A DNA stretch of 40,066 nucleotides, from IMG/VR virus record IMGVR_UViG_3300042691_026507, positions 1 to 40,066 of that record. One strand, written 5' to 3'. Positions 24,080 to 32,002 of this stretch are shown piece by piece (within the stretch, counting starts at the first letter, position 1; each line of letters starts with the position of its first letter). The position numbers and the translations under genes are program-made. The notes below the pieces were generated by a model, which was not told the origin of the DNA, did not search any database, and saw only the letters and a program-made list of their open reading frames with translations. Source of the DNA: a virus.

Positions 24080-24225
24080 TGGTTCTCCTCGGGGTACAGC
24101 TCGGCTAACTCGGTCGGGTCGCAGCAGAACTCGCAGACGACGGTCCCGGCGTTGAGCCGGGTCAGCCACACGTCGTCGCCGCAGCGGGCGCAGCGTGCGT
24201 CGGTCAGGTCGTCGATCGGGGTCAT
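24076..24225 (-). CDS. small zinc-ribbon protein
   Basis: 49 residues. CARCGDDVWLTRLNAGTVVC followed by EFC gives the CxxC-CxxC pattern of a minimal zinc ribbon, then an acidic tail (DPTELAELYPEEN). ATGA overlaps at both ends. Role unknown. Confidence 0.68.
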   Translation of the reverse strand: MTPIDDLTDARCARCGDDVWLTRLNAGTVVCEFCCDPTELAELYPEENQ

Positions 24226-24797
24226 GACGCTTCGCCGCGCAGGACATCGATGGCGGCGACGAGCTCGGTGAGGATCTCGGCTTCGCAGCAGCACGATGCG
24301 TCGACCCAACCTTGCGCTTCTTCCATGTGGGCAATGGCGGCGACGATGCGCTGCGCCAGCACATGGCATTCGTCCTCGAGCCGCACGATGCGGTTTGCCG
24401 CCTCGGAGCATTCGTCGTCGGCGGCGACGGCGCTGCGTTGCCGCAGGCGTTGCATGAGGTCGTCGGTCATCGGTTCCCCTTCGGCGATGGTGACGGTGAT
24501 GCGGGTCTCTTTGGCGGGTGGCGTGTCGGTGGTGTCCCAGCCGACGTGGCCTGCGGGCCCGGAGGCGGCGACGTGCCATGTGGGGTGCGCCGGCGGGTCG
24601 CGCACGTCGATCGTCATGTCGCCGAACACATCGAAGACGGTGGCGGCGAACGTGTGGGCCGAGCGTTCGACACAACGGTGGCCGCTCGCCCACCGCTCGG
24701 CTGCGGATAGGCGCAGGTGAAGTTCGGAGGCGCCGCAGCCGCACACGGCGTCGTAAGCGCCGACGTGACGTTTCCACGTGATGCTCACACGGTGCAT
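24222..24797 (-). CDS. hypothetical protein, two-part
   Basis: 191 residues from the ATG at 24,797, which overlaps the preceding gene by 13 bases. An internal ATG at 24,470 could make an 82-residue product alone. The N-terminal part holds AVCGCGASELHLRLSAAERW, the middle is beta-like, and the C-terminal part is helical (MTDDLMQRLRQRSAVAAD, ANRIVRLEDECHVLAQRIVA) with three cysteines in a row (CCC). No recognised family. Confidence 0.55.
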   Translation of the reverse strand: MHRVSITWKRHVGAYDAVCGCGASELHLRLSAAERWASGHRCVERSAHTFAATVFDVFGDMTIDVRDPPAHPTWHVAASGPAGHVGWDTTDTPPAKETRITVTIAEGEPMTDDLMQRLRQRSAVAADDECSEAANRIVRLEDECHVLAQRIVAAIAHMEEAQGWVDASCCCEAEILTELVAAIDVLRGEAS

Positions 24798-24982
24798 GTG
24801 TGGTCCTCCGCCCATCGGACAGCGTCGTCCGGAATGGTGGTGGTGTGCCGTTGCTTGCAGCGCGCGCAGGTGGCGGTGTGATCGAACCGGTGGCGCGTGA
24901 TCGTGACGCGCAGCCGGCGGCGTGCTGCGGTGATCGCAGCCTTCGCAGCTTCGGTGCGTTCTTCGTCGCGCCATGCGTTCAT
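24785..24982 (-). CDS. hypothetical zinc-finger-like protein
   Basis: 65 residues. TCARCKQRHTTTIPDD plus a C-terminal HTC (CxxC ... HxC) suggest a small metal site. A basic helical start (RTEAAKAAITAARRRLRV). The 4-base overlap with the upstream gene supports its reality. Confidence 0.6.
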   Translation of the reverse strand: MNAWRDEERTEAAKAAITAARRRLRVTITRHRFDHTATCARCKQRHTTTIPDDAVRWAEDHTCTV

Positions 24983-25455
24983 CCGAGCCTCGTGCGGAGC
25001 TCGGCGAACCGGGTGCGGGCGGTGTCGAGGTCGCAGATGTCGGCCTGGTCGACGTGCGTCCGGTGGACGTCCTGCGGACACACGGCGGACGTCCCACCGA
25101 TGTCCCTTTCTTTCTTATCTCTCTTTCTTTCTGCGCGTTCCGCTCGTTTCCGTGCGGCGTCCGCAGCGAGCCCGTCTTTGGTCTGCTGCCACGTGTCGTA
25201 CGACCGGAGCCGCCACCCGTCCCCGTCGACGAGCCACAACTCGTTGTCAACAAGCGTTGACGCCAGCGTGGCGGGGTCTGCGTCGATCCCGAACGCGAGC
25301 AGCCGCAGCGCCGACGCCGGGATGTGGCCGTCGGTCACCCGCCTGCGGGCGTAACAGATCGACCGGATGAACAGCAGCTCAGCCCGGGAGCCCGAAGCCA
25401 TGATCCGCTCGTCCTCCGGGTAGGTGGCGTCGAGCTTGACCCACACGCGGCTCAC
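24979..25455 (-). CDS. DnaD-like/replisome organiser-type protein
   Basis: 158 residues. MSRVWVKLDATYPEDERIM, ELLFIRSICYARRRVTDG, then a segment resembling a winged helix (IDADPATLASTLVDNELWLV, WRLRSYDTWQQTKDGLAAD) match a set of actinophage proteins placed with replication genes. The C-terminus is charged (KRAERAERKRDKKERD). It probably helps load replication proteins at a phage origin. Named function is by resemblance; confidence moderate. Confidence 0.6.
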   Translation of the reverse strand: MSRVWVKLDATYPEDERIMASGSRAELLFIRSICYARRRVTDGHIPASALRLLAFGIDADPATLASTLVDNELWLVDGDGWRLRSYDTWQQTKDGLAADAARKRAERAERKRDKKERDIGGTSAVCPQDVHRTHVDQADICDLDTARTRFAELRTRLG

Positions 25456-26018
25456 AGCGCCGCCCTACGGGCCTCAACGGCCTTCTGGCGGGCCGCACGG
25501 TTCTTCCGGCGCATCCTCTCCGCTTCTTTGGCTCGCGACGCAGCCCACGCGTCAGAGCACGGCCTGCACAAACAGGCGTTCTGCTTGTCGAACCCACGGG
25601 CACCGTACTGGGCGCGCGACGGTGTGCCGTGCGCACGATCGGGCCCGGACCAGCGTTCCGCCTTGTTCGCGCGTTGCTTCGGCGACTCGCCCCCATACCA
25701 GCCGATCCACAGGTTCTGCCCGATCGCGTACGCCTTGCATTCGTCGCGGACGTCGCAGCCGGCGCAGTACCGGCGGATCCGGGCCACGGTCTGGTCGCCC
25801 GGCTCAGGGAAGAAGAACGACGTCGGTTTCTGCTCGACCCGGCAGCGCGCCACATCGGACCATGCGGCCGCAGCGGGGCGCCGGTCGGCGCCGTTGTCGA
25901 TCGGCGTGCCACCCGACGGCGCCTTCCGCGCCTGCTGTTCGTGCCGGCGCCATTCCTCCATGGTCATGCCGATGCCGCCCTTGCGCCACTTGTTCGACGC
26001 GGCGGTGATCTCACCCAT
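25452..26018 (-). CDS. WhiB-family iron-sulfur transcription factor
   Basis: 188 residues from the ATG at 26,018 (AAAGGA upstream; a GTG one codon earlier is possible). Four cysteines in WhiB order: C59 (DVARCR), C85 and C88 (YCAGC), C94 (DECKAY), with WIGWYGGES (104-112) corresponding to the WhiB GVWGG turn. These proteins bind a 4Fe-4S cluster and act with the host sigma factor. It has an extra C-terminal region with three cysteines (NACLCRPCSDAW) and a basic helix, unusual for WhiB. Phage WhiB proteins can dominate host regulators. Confidence 0.9.
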   Translation of the reverse strand: MGEITAASNKWRKGGIGMTMEEWRRHEQQARKAPSGGTPIDNGADRRPAAAAWSDVARCRVEQKPTSFFFPEPGDQTVARIRRYCAGCDVRDECKAYAIGQNLWIGWYGGESPKQRANKAERWSGPDRAHGTPSRAQYGARGFDKQNACLCRPCSDAWAASRAKEAERMRRKNRAARQKAVEARRAAL

Positions 26019-26139
26019 CACGGTCCTTTCGTTCTCGGCGCCACGCCCGGGCGCAGGCGCGCATCACACCGGCGGTGTACGCGTCCGTTTGTTGGAGGTG
26101 CTCGGCTTCGGCCTCGAGAAGCTCGGGCGACGGGGTCAC
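26011..26139 (-). CDS. small helical protein
   Basis: 42 residues, GTG start overlapping the RusA stop by 4 bases and ending 8 bases into the WhiB gene. TPSPELLEAEAEHLQQTDAY, AGVMRACARAWRRERKDRDG is a single charged helical peptide. Its double overlap supports it. Function unknown. Confidence 0.6.
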   Translation of the reverse strand: MTPSPELLEAEAEHLQQTDAYTAGVMRACARAWRRERKDRDG

Positions 26140-26486
26140 GGCGTCGTCTCGCGCGCTGTGATGTTGACGAGGACGTCGCCGCCGCGCATGAGCACGGGTT
26201 CGGTGACGGTCACCCAGTCGGAGTTGTCGTCAGGCCACAGCCCGGCGTCGACGAGCCCGTCGACGATTGGTTTCACGGTGGCGAAGAAATTGTGCGGATC
26301 CCTGCGCCTGCTGTCGCGCACCGGCAACCCGACGGTGACCGTGGACGGCGGCAGCGTCCCGAGCTTTGCGTCGCGCGCTGCCAGGTAAGCGGCATGCCGC
26401 CACGCCGACGTCATGCGGGCCTTGACCGCCCAATGGGTACGGTCGTTCATCGAGATCAACTTCGCCGGCGGGGGGAACTCGATCAT
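26136..26486 (-). CDS. rusA: RusA-like Holliday junction resolvase
   Basis: 116 residues. The RusA pattern is visible: NDRTHWAVKARMTSAWR at the start, RRRDPHNFFATVKPIVDGLV with the acidic Asp, and AGLWPDDNSDWVTVTEP with the conserved DD. It would cut four-way junctions made in recombination. It follows the ERF gene with a 4-base overlap, the usual ERF-RusA pair in phage recombination modules. Confidence 0.85.
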   Translation of the reverse strand: MIEFPPPAKLISMNDRTHWAVKARMTSAWRHAAYLAARDAKLGTLPPSTVTVGLPVRDSRRRDPHNFFATVKPIVDGLVDAGLWPDDNSDWVTVTEPVLMRGGDVLVNITARETTP

Positions 26487-27118
26487 GCGAGGTCGACCCC
26501 TGCCATGAACTCTTCAACCAGATGCCACTGGTCGGCCCGCAAGCTCTGCGGCTCGCCAATCCACTGCACGAACAGCTTCTTCTTCGCCTTGCGCTCGTCG
26601 TCGGGCATGCCGTCGAAGTGGTCTTTGATGGCGACGAGCTGGTCGAAGCTGAGCGCTTCGCCGTCCGGCACCGGACGGTTCGTGTTCGCCGGCGCCGTGT
26701 GTTCGGTGACCTTCGCCCGCATCTTGCGTTTCGGCACCGACGTGGACGCTTGGGCGGCGTTGCCGTCGTCGTCGTCCTCCGCAGCAACACCGACGAGGGC
26801 GGCCAGTTGGAACCGGCGCAAGTAGGTGAGCCTGCTGCCCATGTCCTGCGGCTTGCTGTCGAGCGGCAGCGGCAACGCGCTTTCGATGCGTTCGCCGCCC
26901 TTCAACAGTGCGGTGACGAGCTCGGCGCCGTGCTCGGTGATGCGGATCGGTTGCACGATCGCGATGCCCTCGGCGGCGAGCGTCGGACGCACCGCCGCCA
27001 ACACGTCAGCCAGGTCGGCATAGGTCGATTTGAAGTGCGGGTTGGTCTTGGTCTTGTGGACCGGCGGCATTTTCGCCTGGGCGCGTGCGAGCGCCGCCAC
27101 GAGGGAGTCGTCGCTCAC
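26483..27118 (-). CDS. ERF-family single-strand annealing recombinase
   Basis: 211 residues, GTG start. The ERF signature at the N-terminus is clear: HKTKTNPHFKSTYADLADVL, AVRPTLAAEGIAIVQPI, LPLDSKPQDMGSRLTYLRRF. The C-terminal half is variable and acidic with a basic stretch (PKRKMRAK). It anneals complementary single strands and supports recombination-dependent replication. Followed by RusA. Confidence 0.9.
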   Translation of the reverse strand: MSDDSLVAALARAQAKMPPVHKTKTNPHFKSTYADLADVLAAVRPTLAAEGIAIVQPIRITEHGAELVTALLKGGERIESALPLPLDSKPQDMGSRLTYLRRFQLAALVGVAAEDDDDGNAAQASTSVPKRKMRAKVTEHTAPANTNRPVPDGEALSFDQLVAIKDHFDGMPDDERKAKKKLFVQWIGEPQSLRADQWHLVEEFMAGVDLA

Positions 27119-27288
27119 GGCTTCACCACTCTGCGAACAAGGTCAGCGACGTTGATGACCACTGCGACTGCGCACACCGCCAGCAACCACGTCGCCACGC
27201 CGACGGTGGCCGCCCACACGAACACGGCGCACAGCCACCCCGTGACGAAACCGTCAGTCGCCAGCAGTGCACGGGCTTGGCGTGTCAT
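27115..27288 (-). CDS. small membrane protein
   Basis: 57 residues with two hydrophobic segments (TGWLCAVFVWAATVGVATWL and AVCAVAVVINVADLV). ATGA overlap upstream and GTGA overlap downstream. Possible role at the cell membrane during infection, such as superinfection exclusion; not known. Confidence 0.62.
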   Translation of the reverse strand: MTRQARALLATDGFVTGWLCAVFVWAATVGVATWLLAVCAVAVVINVADLVRRVVKP

Positions 27289-27530
27289 GGCTTCGCCTCG
27301 CAGACGTGCCGGTTATGGCGTGTCCAGTTCGCACCCGGCCACGCACGGAACGGCTCCACAATCCGTCCGCCGTCGCGCGCCCACGCCCCGGCCGGGTCTT
27401 CGGCCGCGTCGAGCGGCATCCAACGGCCGTCATGCATGCCCCACCGGATCGGTGCGCCGCAGAACTTGCACGGCTTCGGCCACAGCCGACGCGTGCCGCT
27501 GTCGGTCAGGCTGCGGCGCGCCGTTACCAC
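27285..27530 (-). CDS. zinc-finger-like hypothetical protein
   Basis: 81 residues. KPCKFCGAPIRWGMHDGRWM gives C21 and C24; a later HNRHVC (H75, C77) completes a likely zinc site. This type of small protein (CKFCGxPI followed by a tryptophan-rich part) is frequent in actinophages. Function unknown. Confidence 0.68.
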   Translation of the reverse strand: MVTARRSLTDSGTRRLWPKPCKFCGAPIRWGMHDGRWMPLDAAEDPAGAWARDGGRIVEPFRAWPGANWTRHNRHVCEAKP

Positions 27531-27721
27531 GCGTCACCGCCTTGCCAGATGGTGCTGTCCATCAACGCCAGCTCGAGCACCCAGGCGAGGCGTGCGGCGG
27601 CGTCTTGGGCGAGTTCCAGCGCACACCGCTGGTCTTTGTCGTCCGTCGCGTCGACGGCGGCCGTGTGGGCGGCGGTGAGGTTGTCGAGCAGCGTCCGTGC
27701 GTCTTCCTGCCACGTGCTCAT
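27524..27721 (-). CDS. small helical protein
   Basis: 65 residues, largely helical (TLLDNLTAAHTAAVDATDDK, RCALELAQDAAARLAWVLEL). It starts with a 4-base overlap of the winged-helix gene. No recognised family. Confidence 0.6.
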   Translation of the reverse strand: MSTWQEDARTLLDNLTAAHTAAVDATDDKDQRCALELAQDAAARLAWVLELALMDSTIWQGGDAW

Positions 27722-28035
27722 GACGCCGCCTTGTACGCCGTCGCCGAGTTCCCTCGCGACGTCTGCCCGGTACCGGCAGGGACGATCAACCCGCGGCGCC
27801 GGGCCCGGGTAACCGCCGAGATGATCGTCGGGACTGTCCAGCGGTCCGAGTAGCCGGTGATGACCCGGGCGATCTGCTCGGCGATCACCGGCCGATGGAA
27901 CCATTTCACAACTTCAGCGATCGTGCGCTCCAGCTCATCGGACCCTTTCGCGACCCGCCGGGCCGCGTCAGCAGACGTTGACGGATCCGTGCGCCGTGCC
28001 GGCGGCGGCGCCGCCAAGACGAGCTGCTCGTCCAT
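27718..28035 (-). CDS. winged-helix/HTH protein
   Basis: 105 residues from the ATG at 28,035; a GTG one codon earlier is possible. A helix-turn-helix-like stretch runs through ELERTIAEVVKWFHRPVIAE, QIARVITGYSDRWTVPTIIS, then ARRRGLIVPAGT with a wing-like turn. Proteins of this kind often control early genes or replication. It directly follows a ParB-like protein. DNA binding is inferred. Confidence 0.6.
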   Translation of the reverse strand: MDEQLVLAAPPPARRTDPSTSADAARRVAKGSDELERTIAEVVKWFHRPVIAEQIARVITGYSDRWTVPTIISAVTRARRRGLIVPAGTGQTSRGNSATAYKAAS

Positions 28036-28919
28036 CACTTCACCGCCGGGAACTGCTCGGGCTTGGCGCCACCGACCCGGTAGCGGAGCAGACCGATCTG
28101 CTCACCGGCCCGGAACGCGTTCCACGCCTTCACCATGTACGCGATCGCCATGGTCCGGTTGTGCTTCAACGTCGCACGGTTCTGGACGATGTCCCGGTAG
28201 ATCGCGTCGCGGAGCACGACCGCCGGGTGCTGCGACGCGAGCGGCGCACCGTCCGGGCCGGTGCTCGACACCAGCATCTCCGCCCAGCACGCCGCGTCCT
28301 CGGAGTCGACGTTCGTCCACACGTACATGGCGGTCCCCCACCAACTGTTCGACAGGCCGACGTTGTGCCCGATCCGGCAGCCCGTCGCCGTCGCCGCCGA
28401 GAACCCGTCCGGGTCGGCGAGAAACCGGTCGATCAGCATCTGCTTCGTGATCGCACGGTCCAGGCTCGTGCCGCCCTGCGTCGGATACCCGTTCACCTCC
28501 CAGTTGCTGACCAGCGCGACGACGGCGGCGAGCGCGTTGACGTTCACGTGGCCGAGGTGGCGGAGCTGGTCGCCGAGGGTGCGCTTCAACCCGTCGTCGG
28601 TGACCACGTACGAGCCCGGCGCGACGTTGCGCATGACGAGCATGTCGACGGCCTGCCCGGACTTCACGATCGCGGACAGTCGGTGCTGGCCGTTCACGAG
28701 ACGGCCGGCGGTGTCGAACGCGATCGCGTCGGGTGACACGTGCCAGCGTCCGGCGGCCATGTCGGCGGCGAGCGCGTCGACGTGGTAGCGGCGCAGCGAC
28801 CGGTTCAGCGTGTTCGACTCGAGCATCGCTGCGGCGATGTCGGGCGTGATCCGCATGATCCCGGCGGTCGGCACCGGCGGCTGCGGTGTCCAGTTGATAC
28901 GGTCGGTGGTGACGGTCAT
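28035..28919 (-). CDS. ParB-like nuclease-domain protein
   Basis: 294 residues, ATG at 28,919. The N-terminal half contains AGRLVNGQHRLSAIVKSGQ, close to the NGQHRL/GEHRxxA motif of ParB/Srx-like domains, next to a strand (VDMLVMRNV). The C-terminal part (VNALAAVVALVSNWEVNGYP, RTMAIAYMVKAWNAFRAGE) is helical. In phages such proteins are associated with DNA modification or binding, not necessarily partition. No ParA is present here. Confidence 0.78.
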   Translation of the reverse strand: MTVTTDRINWTPQPPVPTAGIMRITPDIAAAMLESNTLNRSLRRYHVDALAADMAAGRWHVSPDAIAFDTAGRLVNGQHRLSAIVKSGQAVDMLVMRNVAPGSYVVTDDGLKRTLGDQLRHLGHVNVNALAAVVALVSNWEVNGYPTQGGTSLDRAITKQMLIDRFLADPDGFSAATATGCRIGHNVGLSNSWWGTAMYVWTNVDSEDAACWAEMLVSSTGPDGAPLASQHPAVVLRDAIYRDIVQNRATLKHNRTMAIAYMVKAWNAFRAGEQIGLLRYRVGGAKPEQFPAVK

Positions 28920-29203
28920 TGCTGTTTCCCCTTGCTGTTGCGCTCGGCCATGGCCCGGTCGAGCGTTTCGGTGATCTGGTCCACCGACCACCACTGCCTG
29001 GTGGTCGGTGGCAGCAACCTGCGGAACGAATCACGGAACTCTGATTCGTGCATCGCAGGTGCCTTTCGTGCCGGCGCCGGGTTCGGTGCCGGCTGGTTGT
29101 CGAGCTGTTGGAGGCGTCGGGCGATCGCACGGCGGAGACGGGCGTCGGCGCGCGGGTACAGGACCCGAAGCTGGTCGGCGGTCAGCGCCTCAAGGTCGGT
29201 CAC
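28916..29203 (-). CDS. hypothetical helical protein
   Basis: 95 residues, GTG start overlapping the cytosine methyltransferase stop. LEALTADQLRVLYPRADARL, RRAIARRLQQLDNQPAPNP form a charged helix and a proline-rich linker; the C-terminus (FRDSFRRLLPPTTRQWWSVD) is helical. No named family. Confidence 0.58.
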   Translation of the reverse strand: MTDLEALTADQLRVLYPRADARLRRAIARRLQQLDNQPAPNPAPARKAPAMHESEFRDSFRRLLPPTTRQWWSVDQITETLDRAMAERNSKGKQQ

Positions 29204-30393
29204 GTCCCGATCAGCGCAGCGACGACCGCTCGCGCGAGCGCGGGTGGGACGGCGTTGCCGATCTGTTGGAACTGGGCGGTGCGTGTCCCACCGAACGGGT
29301 AGCCGGGCGGGAATCCTTGGAGTACGGCGGCTTCTTCGACGGACACACGGATCGCCTTGGTGCCTGCACGGTCGCCGTAGTGCGTGTGACCGCGATCAAG
29401 GTCGGCCTGGTTGGTCTTGTGCCCCGGCGGCCAGATCCTCGGATCGCCGGCGACGGTGGTCGCCGGGCGGATCGCCGTCCACTGGTAGTTGCCGTTGTCC
29501 ATGCTCGACGTGAGCGTCGGCGCCGGTTCGTCGATCGAGCGGATGGTTCCCTTCGACGAGCGCACGTCGCCCATCCGCCACTGCCACTGAGAACCCACGC
29601 CGCCGACCGCCGGGGCCGGCTCGTCAAGCGGGATCTGCTGGGCGTCGTCGCGATCGCCGCCCTTCTTCCAGTCCCGGCCGGTGTTCAACACCCACCGGCC
29701 AGCTTCCTGTTCGCCGTAGAGGATCGACCGGGCCGCCGAACCGCCAACCTTTTCTTTGTCCGGGCCGCCGCTCTTACGAGCCGACGCGATCGTCGGGTAC
29801 GGCCTGCCGGTCATCCCCCAGCCCAGAGCGTCCGCCATCGAAACCCACGGCAACTCGCCAAGCATCCCCGGCGTCTTCGCGTGCGTCGCCGACGGCCACG
29901 CCAACGCCCCACCGTCACGTCGAGCGATCAAGATCAGCCGCTCACGGGTCTGCGGCACCCCATAATCCGCAGCGTTCAACACCCGCCACGCCACCGCGTA
30001 CCCGAGCCGCTCCAACTCCTTGACGCACCGCTCCAGATACCAGACGTGCTTCGCGAACGTCAGACCCTTCACGTTCTCCATCGCCACGATCGGCGGCAGG
30101 AGCTCCTCGACCGCCGCGACGAACGCAGGCATGCCGTCGCGCGCATCGGCCTCGCCTTGCTGCTTCCCGGCCGCCGAGAACGGCTGACACGGCGGCGACG
30201 CCCACAACAGATCCGGGGTCGGGGTGCTCGCCCAGTCCCAGTCGTTCAGATCGCAGCACACGGTGCGGTGCCCGGCCGCCTCATGGGTCGCGCAAGCAAC
30301 GTCCCACGCGTCGTAGCCGACCACGTCGAAACCCAACGACGCGATGCCGGTAGACGCGCCCCCGGCGCCGCAGAACAGATCGATCGCGATCAC
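29200..30393 (-). CDS. C5-cytosine DNA methyltransferase
   Basis: 397 residues. All main motifs are visible: motif I DLFCGAGG (5-12), motif IV with catalytic C69 in SPPCQPFS (66-73), motif VI ENVKG (106-110), motif VIII QTRERLILIA, and motif X QIGNAVPP near the end. It transfers a methyl group to cytosine C5 in DNA. No cognate restriction nuclease is seen, so it probably protects phage DNA or alters host expression. Target sequence is not readable from sequence. Confidence 0.93.
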   Translation of the reverse strand: MIAIDLFCGAGGASTGIASLGFDVVGYDAWDVACATHEAAGHRTVCCDLNDWDWASTPTPDLLWASPPCQPFSAAGKQQGEADARDGMPAFVAAVEELLPPIVAMENVKGLTFAKHVWYLERCVKELERLGYAVAWRVLNAADYGVPQTRERLILIARRDGGALAWPSATHAKTPGMLGELPWVSMADALGWGMTGRPYPTIASARKSGGPDKEKVGGSAARSILYGEQEAGRWVLNTGRDWKKGGDRDDAQQIPLDEPAPAVGGVGSQWQWRMGDVRSSKGTIRSIDEPAPTLTSSMDNGNYQWTAIRPATTVAGDPRIWPPGHKTNQADLDRGHTHYGDRAGTKAIRVSVEEAAVLQGFPPGYPFGGTRTAQFQQIGNAVPPALARAVVAALIGT

Positions 30394-30608
30394 GACCGGT
30401 CCTCACCACAGGTCCGCTTCACACGAGCTTCGACGTGGCAGAACTGCTCGCAGCGTGCCAGCTCGCCGTGCTCGTCGATCCCGACGATCCAGGTGCCTGC
30501 GCCGAGCGTCGGGACCTGGCAGTCGCAGTCGTGGCCGCCGCGCACAAGCGCAGCTGTCAAAAACCCGAGCGCAGCGCCGGCGAACGCACCGAACAGGAAC
30601 GGGATCAC
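30390..30608 (-). CDS. small membrane-anchored protein
   Basis: 72 residues, GTG start. One N-terminal membrane segment (PFLFGAFAGAALGFLTAALV) is followed by a cysteine-bearing polar part (GGHDCDCQVP, RCEQFCHVEARVKRTC). It joins the cytosine methyltransferase by a 4-base overlap. Function unknown. Confidence 0.62.
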   Translation of the reverse strand: MIPFLFGAFAGAALGFLTAALVRGGHDCDCQVPTLGAGTWIVGIDEHGELARCEQFCHVEARVKRTCGEDRS

Positions 30609-30862
30609 GGCCGCACCTCGGCGTAGGCGGCGGCCAGCAGTTCGGCCCACACCGCCGGGTGCTGTTGCTGCACGTACTGCACGGCCCGGTGCCGGGCCTT
30701 GTCCTGCGCCTTGGCCGAGTACTCGACGTGGCCCTTCGCTCGGCGCTGACGGCGGTACTGGTTCTGCATGGCGCGACAGGCGTCGCAGCGGCAGCCGCGA
30801 ACGTAGGAGCCGTACGAGATCGGCCAGCCGGCGACGTGGCCCTTGGTGGAGATGGTTTGCAT
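30605..30862 (-). CDS. small CxC-xxC basic protein
   Basis: 85 residues, ATG at 30,862 overlapping the methyltransferase stop by one base. SYGSYVRGCRCDACRAMQNQYRRQRRAKG has CxCxxC and a basic helix, a motif shared with the WhiB protein's C-terminal extension (NACLCRPCSDAW). Probably a zinc-binding DNA-associated protein of the actinophage small-protein kind. Confidence 0.65.
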   Translation of the reverse strand: MQTISTKGHVAGWPISYGSYVRGCRCDACRAMQNQYRRQRRAKGHVEYSAKAQDKARHRAVQYVQQQHPAVWAELLAAAYAEVRP

Positions 30863-31384
30863 CACGCGTCCACCTCCACGAGCGGGCGCTGCGCGCACCA
30901 TGACTGCCAGGCGCGACCCACAGCTCCGGTCCCTGGGAACAGGTCGTCGATCTCGTCTTCGGGCGACGCGCCCAACACGTTGAACACCCAATGACAGAGC
31001 GCCTCGGGCTTCGCGCCGACCAGGCCGCGCTGCAACGTGATCGACTCGGCGATCCAGTCGCGCCACAACCATCGACTTGTCCACGACGGGCTTGCGTGCC
31101 GCTTTGACGAGCACCGGCTCCCACGCGTAGGCGACGGACACGTTGCGCTTGAACGCTGCGAACGGCTTGACCCAGGCCATGACCCGGTATCCGTCTACAC
31201 CGGCTTCGTCGGCGCAGCGGATGACGTGTGCCAGCGTCGTGCTGTTCGTGTGCAGCGCCCAGCCGTCGAACGTGTCGATGCGGGCCAGCAGCTCGACGTG
31301 GTCGACCTCGCCGGCGTAGTCCGGGTGGCCCTCGTACAAGTGCGCGCAGTTCGGGTACGGCGGGTCGGCGTAGGCGAGCCTCAT
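30862..31384 (-). CDS. adenine-N6 DNA methyltransferase, MT-A70-like, with a +1 frameshift
   Basis: The first 105 codons (from the ATG at 31,384 with GGAGG upstream) hold ADPPYP (6-11), the catalytic DPPY motif. The coding then moves to the next frame near 31,064-31,069 and continues as WRDWIAESITLQRGLVGAKP, DEIDDLFPGTGAVGRAW, which carries the SAM-binding FxGxG-like motif. Both halves match the same phage methyltransferase type, so one extra base is present. It could be an assembly error, a real mutation, or programmed frameshifting. About 173 residues when joined. Confidence 0.75.
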
Positions 31385-31563
31385 GACTGCACCTCCGGGC
31401 GGTCGACGCCGAGGCGCTGCTGCTGCGCCCCGGCGTCGTCGCCCTGCAACCCGTTGCCGTGCCCACGGCCCGGGGAGGTCTGCTCGGTGTAGGTGCCGAA
31501 CCTGATGAACAGCAGGCAGCTCAGCAGCAGCAGGCCGAGCGCCGGGATCGTGTCGAGCGTCAT
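31381..31563 (-). CDS. small membrane protein
   Basis: 60 residues. MTLDTIPALGLLLLSCLLFI is one membrane segment, followed by a glycine/glutamine-rich polar tail (GRGHGNGLQGDDAGAQQQRL). ATGA overlaps at both ends. Function unknown. Confidence 0.58.
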   Translation of the reverse strand: MTLDTIPALGLLLLSCLLFIRFGTYTEQTSPGRGHGNGLQGDDAGAQQQRLGVDRPEVQS

Positions 31564-31754
31564 GCTTCCCCTTTGGTGATGCGGGCCGTGCGACACGGCC
31601 ACCGGTGGCCGCACTCGGCGCAGATGTCGCGACGCAGAGGTCGCACGACGCGCTGGTGCAGCGCCTGGATCGCGTGGAGCGCGGACTGCGCACGCGTGAG
31701 ATCGACGTGTCGCGCGGCAGCGAGGACGCGCTGGTCGAGCGGCCGGGCGTTCAT
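31560..31754 (-). CDS. small zinc-binding hypothetical protein
   Basis: 64 residues: a charged helix (LDQRVLAAARHVDLTRAQSA) and a C-terminal CAECGHRWPCRTARI, a likely partial zinc ribbon. No family named. Confidence 0.6.
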   Translation of the reverse strand: MNARPLDQRVLAAARHVDLTRAQSALHAIQALHQRVVRPLRRDICAECGHRWPCRTARITKGEA

Positions 31755-32002
31755 GACGCCTTCCGCATCTGCTGGACCATGACCATGATGCGGATCCACT
31801 GCTCGGCGTGGAAGCTGCACACCGCCGGCGGGGCGACGCGTCGCATGCCCGACGGGTGGCGGTCGAGCTCGACGCACACGGCGGCGACCCGGTAGCCGTT
31901 GTCGGCGCGTCCGTAGGCGACGTGGCTACCGCCGTGCGCGACGGTGCGGGCGGTGACGTCGCGTGCCACGGCTACTTCCGTGGCGGTCAGGCTCGGGGTC
32001 AC
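31751..32002 (-). CDS. hypothetical protein
   Basis: 83 residues from the GTG at 32,002 (overlapping the preceding stop). TPSLTATEVAVARDVTARTV and GYRVAAVCVELDRHPSGMRR. Nothing recognised. Early-operon position, just after the HTH gene. Confidence 0.52.
   Translation of the reverse strand: MTPSLTATEVAVARDVTARTVAHGGSHVAYGRADNGYRVAAVCVELDRHPSGMRRVAPPAVCSFHAEQWIRIMVMVQQMRKAS

Noticed and set aside
28035-28919. Plasmid-like partition system
   Set aside because: Only a ParB-like domain is present, with no ParA and no parS-like repeats; the phage has an integrase instead.
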